A stretch of DNA of 64,000 nucleotides from Tanypteryx hageni (taxonomy: Eukaryota > Arthropoda > Insecta > Odonata > Petaluridae): assembly GCA_028673005.1 (NCBI GenBank), contig CM054114.1:22414880-22478879 (forward strand). The letters run 5' to 3'. A program made the position numbers and the translations under genes. The stretch's first letter is position 1. Each line of letters starts with the position of its first letter. The notes under the pieces were generated by a model that saw only the letters and a list, made by a program, of their open reading frames with translations, did not search any database and had not been told where the DNA came from. Shown here in pieces: positions 52,753 to 62,254 of this stretch.

Positions 52753-53500
52753 GTTATATCCTCCTCCTCTGTAAGAGTCGTCGACATATAATGATAGCAA
52801 GAGAATACTAATGTTTAGGCCTTTCCAGATAAGCTGGAGATTTGAATTTTTTTCATAGGTAGAATTTTGTGCAAAACCGACTAGAAAAAACGAAAATCTT
52901 TAAAAAGTGCAACAATGCTGCCGCTAAAAATTCGCAATTGTTTAAACAAATTTTCAAGGTTAATATATTTCCGAATGTGCCACGGAGTTGAAATTTTTTT
53001 TATAAGTAGAATTCTTAAAAAAATGAAATAGGGATTATTCAAATTTTGATATTTTAATTTGTTTGGCAGTTAAAAATTCTTAAAGTTTAAAGAAATAGAT
53101 AGCTGTTTAGGTACTATGAGATGAGCTAGGAAGCTGAAATTTTCAAATTATTTACAGTATAGTATATTTGCACAAATAAACATTTCAATTTTACCATATA
53201 TGTATTGCGGCGGCCGTTAAAAATTATTTAAATTTAAACAATTAGAAAAATATTATTTTATTTCTAGAAGTGCTACAAGTTTAAAATTTGGCTAAAATGT
53301 GTAGCATTAGAACCTTATAATGAAGAAAGTGTAAAATTTTTAAAATTGCGACATTTGGAGATTGTTTTAAACTATTATTCTTACATGTGGGAAATCAACT
53401 CTAAACTGCCTTCAAATATTCTCAACTCAAAATTATTCAAGTAAGAAAGTTTCACACCCCTTCAAAAAACTTGATCGCAGTTGCAGCTCCATCCCTTTAA

Positions 53501-54518
53501 CCTTTAAATATCAAAATGGCATGGTGTGCCAGCAAATTTATGGGTAAGCCTGCTAAACGGCACACCCGTGGCCCGCAAAGTTGCGAGGCAGCTCACATAT
53601 GTGGTTTTTGTCATAGAATCAAAATAGTAATAGGAGACGAAAGGCCAGACATCTTTCTTTTCCTCCTCCTCTCCCAAGGCCGAAGTTCTTATGGATTGGG
53701 GGAATGGAGGGTAAACAAACACTCGAGAGAGCCTGTCTCAAAATATAGGCCTCCAATATGAGACAGTCTTTCAGAACCTAAGAGATGCATTAAACTGAAC
53801 CTCAGGTCTGAGACCTACCCAAAGGTCCCTTTATTATTTTCTTCTTTCTTTTGCATATCTGCATTTTACCACATTTACATTCATCCATTTGCAGACCACG
53901 AAGCAGAGCGAGAGTAGACTCATGCATGCAAAATTTCAGTAGCTGTTTATCCATTTATTTTTTAATGATTACTTTATTTTTATATAATTATTTCGTAGTT
54001 ATATATATTTTTGTAATTATTTTTGGAAATGGGCCCCAAGGATATAGAGGAAGTCTTTGTTAATTCGGATTCTGACGCGTACGAAGGTGGTGTGGAAGGT
54101 GGTGCGGAAAGCGGTAGCGATGGCATGGAGGAGCCTGAGGATGATGGCTCAGCAAGGAGTAATGATTCATCTAAATGGAAATCTCCACATGAAGGCAGAA
54201 GACGAAAGATCGATGTGCACCCTTTTACTGCGGGGCCGAGTGGAATGAATACTTGTACTATTATTGTATTTGCATTTTATTGCATTGATCCAAATTTGAA
54301 TTCCAATACTATATTTTGACATGTTTATTTCCTCTAATAGGCAGCATCATGTAATTTTGCAATATGTGAACAATAGATTGCTTTTTATATGAACATTTTA
54401 TCATGAATAGTTTATTAGACATGCAGTTTTTTTAGAATGTAAACATATTTTTAAATACCCCAAAATAAATCCGGCTGATAGAACCTACTAGCAGGCATTT
54501 AAATCTGGAGGATAAAGG
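53501..54518 (+). mobile_element. Second non-autonomous piggyBac element
   Basis: TTAA on both sides (53497-53500 and 54519-54522). The element starts CCTTTAAATATC and ends, reverse-complemented, CCTTTATCCTCC. The inverted repeat is only about 6 bp here, so the TTAA sites plus the transposase N-terminus inside carry the call. Size 1018 bp. It is inserted next to the tandem Helitron-like block. Confidence 0.7.
54023..54319 (+). pseudogene. piggyBac transposase N-terminal fragment
   Basis: MGPKDIEEVFVNSDSDAYEG, an acidic Gly/Glu stretch, SSKWKSPHE and HPFTAGPSGMN. An acidic leader ending in W...F.GPSG is typical of the start of PGBD-type proteins. The frame leaves the family after GPSGMN, where the internal deletion begins. 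Confidence 0.65.
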
Positions 54519-54626
54519 TTAATTGAATGCACCTGCGATCATAGCTGCATCCAGTTTGATCATCTATCCCTTTAATTGCACTATACGTCACTTTTGCACA
54601 TGAACCTTCCTTTCGATGGACTTATA

Positions 54627-55919
54627 CAGGGTGATTCAAAAGTCCCCGAACTATAAATTTTTTAAATTGTTTGCTGTTGTTGGTTTTGGTATGTACGGGT
54701 GACCTTGGCGAACATGCTGCAGTGGCGACATCACCGCCTGCCAGTGCGCATGCCTGGGAGTCGGCCGGAAATGTTAGTCAGTCTGCCATGAGTCTCAGGC
54801 AAGAACAGAGGGTTGCTTTGCTGGAAGCTTATTTTACAGAAAAATCTTATCATCGTTGCATCCACTTGTTTCAAGAGAAATTCCCTGTTGCTCCTATTCC
54901 AGGGAAAACAACAGTGTATGATCTTGTGCATTTTCGTGACTCTGGTAGTATTAAGGATAGGCAGAGAAGCGGCCGACCGTCCGTGTTAATGTTCGTGATA
55001 ATGCCTTCGTTTACCGAGCATGTTCAACAGGTCCTGCAGCACTCTCCCGGCAAGTCACTTTGGCGGTTGTCACAGCAGGTTGGAGCATCTTATTCAGCCT
55101 GCCAAAGGGTTACTAAACGTTTGAAGCTAGGGCCATACCGAGTTCGAGAAGTGCAAGAGCTTCGCCCACTGGAACCAGGAAAGCATGTTGCCTATTACAA
55201 ATGGTTTAGGAGATTCACTTGCAAAAATGAGATTATCCAACTTAACATGACTTTCTTCAATGATGAGGCTTGATTTCATTTAAATGGGTATGTCAATAGC
55301 CAGAACACTTGCATCTGGGCTGCGCTTAATCCTCACACACTGCATGAGGTCCCACTTCACCAGCTGAAAGTTGGAGTGTGGTGTGCCATGTCTAGGTGGC
55401 GAATTGTGGGACCAATTTTTTTTCGATACAACTGTTAATTCAGAAGTGTACTTGTTAGACATCATCCATCAATTTGTAGCCATGCTGGAAGCTGATGAGC
55501 ATTATTGTTGGTTCCAACAAGACGGCATAACTTGCCACAAGTCCAATGAAACAATCGAGAAGCTCCATGTGTTCTTTGATGATCGATTAATCTCGAAAAA
55601 TCTTTGGCCACCTCGCTCACTGGACTTGATTCCTCCAGATTTCTTTTTGTGGGGCTATCTGAAGGAGACAGTGTATTGCAACAATCCTAGAATGCTGCAG
55701 GACATGCGGAGCAACATCAACAAAGCTGTGAGGGACATCCCAGTCAACGTACTGAAAAGAGTTTCCACCAACATGTGTCATCGTGTGAATGTGTCTTTTA
55801 CAAAATGGTGGATATTTCCAGCATCTTTTGTAAACTTCAGTAAAGGTTTCAATGTACAAAATCTATTGAATTTAAATAAATCTTTTTAATCAGAGCTCGG
55901 GGACTTTTGAATCACCCTG
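54627..55919 (+). mobile_element. mariner-type transposon, near complete
   Basis: A 1293-bp element with inverted ends CAGGGTGATTCAAAAGTCCC and, reverse-complemented, the same sequence with continuing similarity (CCGA). TA on both sides (54625-54626 and 55920-55921). It contains a full-length but broken transposase gene. Perfect ends suggest it is young and could still be moved in trans. Confidence 0.92.
54788..55889 (+). pseudogene. mariner-type (DUF4817/DDE_3-like) transposase, two lesions
   Basis: Starts MSLRQEQRVALLEAYFTEKS. N-terminal HTH with TVYDLVHFRDSGSIKDRQRS and GRPSV, second HTH with SLWRLSQQVGASYSACQRV. Catalytic blocks: FFNDEA (first Asp), then an in-frame TGA at 55271-55273 where Trp is usual, FHLNGYVN, a frameshift in the eight-T run near 55419-55426, HYCWFQQDGITCH (second Asp) and WPPRSLDLIPPDFFLWGYLK (third Asp, 33 residues after the second). 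An upstream in-frame stretch from 54671 is probably 5' UTR. Cuts and pastes the element at TA. Inactive as written. Confidence 0.85.
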
Positions 55920-55939
55920 TATATACAGCGTGAAAGCAT

Positions 55940-57450
55940 GTATTTATGCATTATGGATCAGCTTCTTGACTGTAGTATCCACCCACTTTGTGAATACGGC
56001 ACCCTTTACTGCCTCTGCCTAGTTTGCTGGCAAGAAGATGCTCAGTACCAATATATTTATCTTCTGGATGGAAAAACCATTGTTATCAACCCAACCCGCC
56101 ACTGAGATCTCAGAAGAAGTCACCGAGAACCGTAAGGCACTACCTATACCACTACCTATACCACTACCTACGCCACTACCTACGCCACCACCTATGCCGT
56201 TGCCATCGTCTATGCAGTCACTGCTGGCCCATACTGCATCGTCATCGTTGTTGTTGTTATCAGCTGTAAGTCATTACTTTATTCATTTTTAACAACATTT
56301 AAAATCATTTGCAAATATTCCCAGCTGAAACATATCATATTTGGTTCATTTGTGGAGGAAATGCCAGATAGCGACGATGAACAAAAAACACCTAGGCCTT
56401 CTAGGCAATCTCTTTTTGAAGCTGGGGTAATATATATCTTGGCATTAGATTTATTTGATGATGTACCAGTAAACAATTTTAAATTTGCATCATACTACTC
56501 AACTAATTTAATCTGAATTTATTTCCCCATTTTAGACGGACGCATTGAAAAAAAATTGAGACCGCTGAGTTGTGGTTATGGCCCATTGCCATTTATGAAG
56601 GTGGAAGAATTACAAGAGGGGCAGCATCACAGAATTATTGAACTAGAGTCAATGGCAATGAGGTATGGGCAAGCGGTGATGGCAACTATGACAAAAGGGG
56701 AGGAAGATCCCAGTTGGAGAAGGAAGGTCTTCCTTCCCAAACGATATTAAAATGTATTGACAACTGAGGACAAAATTATATAACCAAAGTACGGAAATGT
56801 TTATATTAACCAGAAAAAATAATACATTAACAAACCTAACAGAATAGTATAGCATTAACCAGTGAGAATATTTGATTTCATTTTTGCCAATCAGTCACAT
56901 AAACTCCAATAGATAAATAAACTTGTTCAAACCTGTCTTATTTCATTTTATTTAATACCTTAAAACTTCATATTCCTACCATATGCAGGCTCAGCATTTC
57001 TATAATCTTACAGTTAGAGTGCTTCATTCAGATTTGAGACTTGACAGACATGTGCATAAAGTGGGTTTCTCAAAAAAAAGATCTTCTACCCATCAGATAG
57101 CTCTCCAAAGCGCAAACAGTAAGTTCTCAACTTTTAAATTATTTTGCATTAACTCCACTCTCAAATCATACCTTTTCACAAGTATCATTATTTTTCTATT
57201 ACCCTAAGGTTATGGATGCGACAGTGGATAGAGTTGGAGTTGCAATCGCCTCCTATGGAGGAGTAAAAAATATGCATGAGGAAAACATACAGTATCTCCC
57301 ATTTCAGTATATGGCGATTTATCACTCTTGGGAAATATTGGAAAGATTCCCCGATTACGCCAGAAACTGAATTAACTTTGATGAATATAGCCTCTGCTTT
57401 GAACATTATAACAAAGGAGTGATCCAGATTAATGGACCACCACCAATTAA
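55940..57450 (+). other. Region with exon-like frames, function unknown
   Basis: Four pieces look exonic. 56038-56271: EISEEVTENRKALP, then a 12-bp (CCACTACCTATA) repeat encoding PIPLPTPLPTPP, ending at donor GCT|GTAAGT. 56325-56427: after acceptor ATATTCCCAG, KHIIFGSFVEEMPDSDDEQK then PSRQSLFEAG and a GTAATA donor. 56537-56747: after CCCCATTTTAG, LRPLSCGYGPLPFMKVEELQ, IIELESMAMRYGQAVMA, stop. 57201-57370: VMDATVDRVGVAIASYGG and YLPFQYMAIYHSW. The third piece is out of phase with the second unless a different acceptor is used. Could be a host gene or the accessory gene of a transposon; I do not recognise a family. Confidence 0.3.
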
Positions 57451-57814
57451 AAAAGATTGTTATGAGTGTAAAATCTCCAACAGAAAAAATGGGTTTTCTA
57501 ATAAAAATGGATTGTCAATAAATAAACTTGTTCAAACCTGTCTGATTTCGTTTTATTTAAAACCTAAAAAAACTTCATATTTCCACCATGCGCATTTCTC
57601 ACAGAGAGAGAGAAAACAATATTTCCACAAAAGGTTGTTCCCGCAAATAGATGGTGATTCTGTGCATTTCTAAGGACTGCCAGAGAGGAGGTAACGACAT
57701 AATGGGAATGAGGTAGGAAGGGAATGAAGAGAAACAATCATTGGAAGGAAGGTAATGTAATAAGATAGAAAACTGGAATGGGGGCCCAAAAGTATTACCA
57801 TTTTTCCACCAGAT

Positions 57815-58285
57815 TAGAGATGCCAGATTAAACATGCCAGATTAGACATGCCAGATTAGACATGCCAGATTAGACATGCCAGATTAGACATGCCAGATTA
57901 GAGAAGCCAGATTAGAGAAGCCAGATTAGAGAAGCCAGATTAGAGAAGCCAGATTAGAGAAGCCAGATTAGAGAAGCCAGATTAGACATGCCAGATTAGA
58001 GAAGCCAGATTAGAGAAGCCAGATTAGAGAAGCCAGATTAGAGAAGCCAGATTAGACATGCCAGATTAGACATGCCAGATTAGACATGCCAGATTAGACA
58101 TGCCAGATTAGAGAGAAAAAACCATTTTCCAGCCAGATTAGAGAGAGGAAACAATTTTCCAGCCAGATTAGAGAGGGAAAATAATTTTCCAGCCAGATTA
58201 GAGAGGGAAAATAATTTTCCAGCCAGATTAGAGAGAGAAAACAATTTTCCAGCCAGATTAGAGAGAGAAAACCATTTTCCAGCCA
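57815..58285. repeat. Nested minisatellite (14-bp and 30-bp units)
   Basis: About twenty 14-bp units GCCAGATTAGA plus CAT or GAA, grouped in blocks by variant, then six 30-bp units GCCAGATTAGAGAGRGAAAA with a YAATTTTCCA tail, spaced exactly 30 bp (58131, 58161, 58191, 58221, 58251). The 30-bp unit contains the 14-bp core, so one grew from the other. The minus-strand LAGKLFSLSN frame is its translation. Confidence 0.93.
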
Positions 58286-58364
58286 CTGAACCCATTTTTG
58301 ATCGTCTTTTTAGATGGAGAAAACCATTTTACCACCATAAACTTGGCAACACCGTTTTCCCTGC

Positions 58365-58447
58365 CAAAATGATCAACCAATCACAATTTACCACCAAAAT
58401 GAATCAACCAGTCACAATTTACCACCAAAATGAATCAACCAATCAGC
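58365..58447. repeat. 31-bp tandem repeat, three units
   Basis: Three copies of AATGAATCAACCAATCACAA followed by TTTACCACCAA, with small changes. It follows the minisatellite after an 80-bp gap. Confidence 0.8.
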
Positions 58448-58554
58448 GATTTACGAACGTCTTTTATTTGTTCATGTGATCGAATTATGATCATCTTTTG
58501 TTTTCAAAATGGCAGCTGTGCTGAAACTGGCTTTTCCTATACTACTGGCCTGGA

Positions 58555-59205
58555 TACGTGGTGAAACCGATTCTCATGGACGAGTTAAACCAACGCGGAC
58601 AAGTAGATCTCATGGACTTTCAGAGTTTACTGGATGGGGATTATAAATTAACCCTGCATTATCAAGTGCACCTGAGTAAATTTCACCTTATACATCCATT
58701 GGTGTTGAAATTGGCGACAGAGGTTGCCAGAATATTTGCTGAGCATCTTTTTAGACTTTGGGGTACCGCACGTATTGCAGTCAGATAATGGTAGAGAATT
58801 CACGGACAAAATAATAAGAGAGCTCAGCAAATTGTGGCCCAGGATGGTTCTGGTCAACGGGAGACCTCGATATCTGCAGAGTCAAGGGTCGGTCGAATGA
58901 AGCAAAGCCACGATGAAGGATGTGGGACAATAAGACACCGAATTGGAGATTGGGGTTGGGATTTGTTCAGTGGAGCATGAACACGACTTTCCACGAGGCC
59001 ATCAAGACGACGCCATATCAGGCCATGTTTGGCTGCAAATCAAAGATCGGTTTGGGGACGTCTCTTTTGGCAGAATTTTCAGAAAAAATTGCAACTGATA
59101 TTATGGAAGAGGAAATGGAGGATCTTATTATTGCCAACACTCGGAAGGGGAAATTGCAGGACCATCTCACCGACAAATTGACAAAACACGAGAGGAGAAA
59201 ATAGC
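58555..59205 (+). pseudogene. Integrase core relic (KRBA2/SCAND3- or Ginger-like)
   Basis: Broken frames give RGQVDLMDFQSLLDGDYK, LHYQVHLSKFHLIHPL and ATEVARIFAEHLF (58558-58788), then shifted LQSDNGREFTDKIIREL, LWPRMVLVNGRPRYLQSQG, then shifted again LGLGFVQWSMNTTFHEAI and TPYQAMFGCKSKIGLG (58920-59080). The D...D...E layout of an rve integrase is visible (VDLMD, QSDNGREF; the Glu region near SQGSVE ends in a TGA). This version is closest to the integrase in KRBA2/SCAND3-like proteins. Decayed; no LTR or protease/RT frame nearby. Confidence 0.7.
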
Positions 59206-59298
59206 TAGGCCATCTCACAGACAAATTGACAAACCTCAAGAAGAGGAAATAGTGGGACCATCTCACTGACAAATTGATGAACCTCAAGAAGAGGATGT
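59158..59298 (+). repeat. About 48-bp tandem repeat, three units
   Basis: Three copies of a unit starting ACCATCTCAC, then GACAAATTGACAAAC and AAGAGGAAATAG. Overlaps the end of the integrase relic. Confidence 0.75.
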
Positions 59299-59299
59299 C

Positions 59300-59690
59300 A
59301 CAAGGCATTAAACGTTCTGAAAAAGGACAGCAAAAAATTTAAATTTATAAGCCGAAAGAATGAGAAATATTAAGAAAAGGAAAGTGAAAGATAGGTGACT
59401 GCGTTAACCTTCACATTGTGCAATACGACCAAGGTAGAGGTGACTCCACTAATTTGATCGTTGTAGTCATGGATATCAAGGACGAAAAATTAAAGTTTGG
59501 AATGTAGAAAAAAGTATAAGAGTAATCGTTCGCAAGCTTTCCATAGCTAAAGGGCAGGTAATTCAAAGATGTGGATGTCACCAAAATTGCATGACAAGAA
59601 TATGTCAATGCTTTAACCTCTTCCGTTATTTGCACGTATTAATGTGCAAAATTTTTGTTCCAAAAAATATTTTTGCATATATATATATAT
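59300..59690. other. Unassigned sequence, then a short (TA)n
   Basis: No gene recognised. A TA run (59676-59693) precedes the Tigger and supplies its TA target. Confidence 0.5.
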
Positions 59691-59693
59691 ATA

Positions 59694-61932
59694 CACCTTC
59701 TCCTCGACTTACAACCTATGCGACTTACGACCATCCGCACTTTTGACCACAAAAAATAAATAAATAAAAATAATAAATAAATAAAGATAACTACATGGTA
59801 GGGTCAAAAAGTTCCCGAAATTGATGCCTAGAGCACAGCAGGGTCTAGGCATCAGAGTCTGTTTGACCCTCCCACTGCCTCTCACTCAGTCGCTTTCAAG
59901 CATCAGTTGCGTGTGGATTTGTTACAATTGTATCTGAAATATTACCCCTAAAATGACTGGTAAAAGGAAAATACTTTCATCTGCAGGTGCGCCAGCCAAT
60001 AAGTCAAGGAAGGCTATTGATTTAGACTGTAAAATGAAGAATATCCGGCAGTATGAATGCGGAAAGAAGGTTAATACAATTGCACGTGACTTGAAGTTAT
60101 CACATTCCACAGTATCAATGATACTTAAGGACAAAGAAAGAATTTGTGAAGCTGTGAAAGGTTCTGCACCTATGCAGTCTACAATTTTAACCAAACAACG
60201 ACAGGGAATGAAATGGAGAAATTGTTATTCATGTGGATGGCAGATTCAATACAGAAAAAAATACCCATGAGCCTTCTCGCAGTGCAAACAAAGGCTAGAT
60301 GTCTTTTTCAGACATTAAAATCACGCTCCGGAGAGGATTACGCACAAGATTTTCAGGCTAGTAATGGGTGGTTTATGTGTTTTAAAAAAAGATTTGCTTT
60401 GCATAATGTACATATCACAGGAGAAGCAGGAAGTGCAGATGAAGAAGGAGCCCAAAAATTCGTTGATAGTTTTAACAAATTAATTGAAGTAAAAGGTTAT
60501 CTACCAGAACAAATTTTCAACGTAGACGAAAGTGGCTTGCTACGAATGCCTACTCGTACATACATACATCAAGAAGAAAAAAGGATGCCAGGATTCAAAG
60601 GTTTTAAGGATAGGTTAACTTTGTTGCTTGGTGGTAATGCCGCGGGTTTTAAGCTGAAGCCTTTTCTAATCTATCATTTGGAAAAACCTCGTGAATTTAA
60701 GCACATCAACAAGCATACACTGCCCGTTTGCTACCATTCAAACCCTAAAGCTTGGATGACTCAAGCACTCTTCGAAGACTGGTTCATGAACTGCTTCATT
60801 CCCCAGGCTCGTGAATATTGTGCGGAGAGAGGTATCCCTTTCAAGATTTTATTGATTATGGACAATGCCCTTGGCCACCCCCCTCATCTGGACGACCTTC
60901 ATCCCGATGTTACAGTGGTTTTTATGCCACCTAACACAACCGCTATCATCCAACCCATGGATCAGGGTGCTATTTCAGCATTTAAGGCTCATTACCTCAA
61001 AACGACATTCACACAAGCCATCAAAGTCATCGATTCTGATGCAGATTTATCTTTTTGAGATTTTTGGAAGCAGTACAACATTCTTCAGTGTATCAAGAAT
61101 ATTTCGACCTCATGGGAATGTGTACCAAAGAACTGTACGTCAGGAATTTGGAAAAAGTGTCTCAAATGTTATGCGAATGCATTTGAAGGATTTGAACAAG
61201 AAGAGGAGCTAGAAGTGATTAGAGAAGACATAGTTAAATTTGCAAACAATCTAGAATTAAAATGTGAAATAGAAGATGTAGAGGAGTTGCTAGATTGTGA
61301 GACAAAAGAACTTTTAGATGAAGAGTTGATTGAATTGGAAGCACACAGAGTGGCAGAAGAAAAAGCGAGAGAAGAAGATGAGCCAGAAAAGAAATTCACG
61401 ACAAAGGGTTTATCTGATTTGTTTTCACAATTGAATAAAGCTCTAGCCAGTTTTGAAGTAATGGATCCTAATGTCGAACGCTTTGCAAAGGTTGAACATA
61501 TCATTCAAGATGCTGTGCGTTGTTATCGTGAGATATATGATGAAATAAAGAAAAAATCTATTCAAACAAAGCTCATCATGTTCCTCAAAAAACCATCTAC
61601 CTCAACCCAAGAACATGATTGTGAAAATTAAAAGTATATTTTCAATTGCTCTTTTTCACAGAAACAATTTTTTTATTGTATGTATGCAGAATTTCATTTG
61701 TTTTTATTTTTACATTAATTTTAGGTTGTATTTTTGTTTACAGTACAATAGAGTACATATTATGTACTTTCCACATTATGTACAATAATTATACATAGAT
61801 TGAATTTTTGTGTTTTATATTTTTTTAACCCGTTTGAATGAAAATAGTGTTAAAAATATAAATCCGACATACGACCAGATCAACTTACGACCTGTCAGTC
61901 GGAACGGAACTCGGTCATAAGTTGAGTAGAAG

Positions 61933-61935
<3 letters not shown>
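59694..61935 (+). mobile_element. Tigger (pogo group) transposon, nearly intact
   Basis: A 2242-bp element with ends CACCTTCTCCTCGACTTACA and, reverse-complemented, CAGCTTCTACTCAACTTATG, plus subterminal TGCGACTTACGACC and its mirror. Inserted in a (TA)n tract, TA on both sides. Contains a full-length transposase with only two visible lesions, so it is much younger than the Tigger at 4.9 kb. Confidence 0.9.
59953..61631 (+). pseudogene. Tigger transposase, one frameshift and one stop
   Basis: MTGKRKILSSAGAPANKSRK, CENP-B-type HTH (YECGKKVNTIARDLKLSHST, residues 33-52). A frameshift near 60205, then a second HTH (YAQDFQASNGWFMCFKKRF). DDE_1 core: IFNVDESGLL (first Asp), DRLTLLLGGNAAG, LLIMDNALGHPP (second Asp), VVFMPPNTTAIIQPMDQGAI (third Asp, about 33 residues on). 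An in-frame TGA at 61056-61058, then the frame continues through FWKQYNILQCIKNI and an acidic tail with GLSDLFSQLNKALASFEVMD to 61631. Inactive as written. Confidence 0.88.

Positions 61936-61994
<59 letters not shown>
61936..61994. repeat. (TA)n microsatellite
   Basis: About 29 TA units directly after the Tigger. The YIYIYI frames on both strands are its translation. Confidence 0.95.
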
Positions 61995-61997
<3 letters not shown>

Positions 61998-62254
61998 AAA
62001 TTCCAGCGAGACGGGTGCCTGTGTATTGCAAAATGCCCAGGCCGACCAGGCCCTTTGGAGGAGAAGGTGCATCATGTGAGGGAGTTGTTTCAACACAGCC
62101 CCCGACAATCCACTGACAGAGGACAGGGTTCATGGTTGAAGCGACAAGTCTTAGCCTTTAAATGAAGAAGAAGTACTATATGTATGAACCCTTAACTTTT
62201 TACCTCTTTGCTCTCAGCAGCTAGCGTTAATGAATTTTGAAGATTTTTTGGATA
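61995..62254. other. Unassigned sequence between TA tract and pogo-like element
   Basis: GC-richer stretch without a recognised gene; ends at TA (62253-62254), the likely target of the next element. Confidence 0.4.

Larger units (their letters stand above)
50949..53400 (+). mobile_element. Tandem Helitron-like non-autonomous units
   Basis: Head-to-tail units of about 950-970 bp: unit 1 from 50951, unit 2 from 51923 (both start GAAACCTTCA), and a third, more diverged and partial, from about 52760. Shared blocks include AGTGACATGAGTTCGAC, CATTGCGCCATAT, GTCTTGGGTTCGACTCC, AGCTAGGAAGCTG and GCTGCGGAGGTGAAATCTTT. Each unit ends in a Helitron-type terminus: hairpin GCTTGCAGAATGCAAGC, 8 nt, then CTAG followed by T. 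The following TCCTCCTCCTCTGTAAGAGT after an A fits a Helitron 5' start. No Rep/helicase frame. Confidence 0.6.

Noticed and set aside
57815..58285. CRISPR-like array (regular short units)
   Set aside because: Units are contiguous, with no unique spacers, and the context is eukaryotic. It is a minisatellite.
58080..58295. 71-codon frame of LAGKLFSLSN repeats
   Set aside because: It is the reverse-strand reading of a 30-bp minisatellite, with no flanking gene signals.
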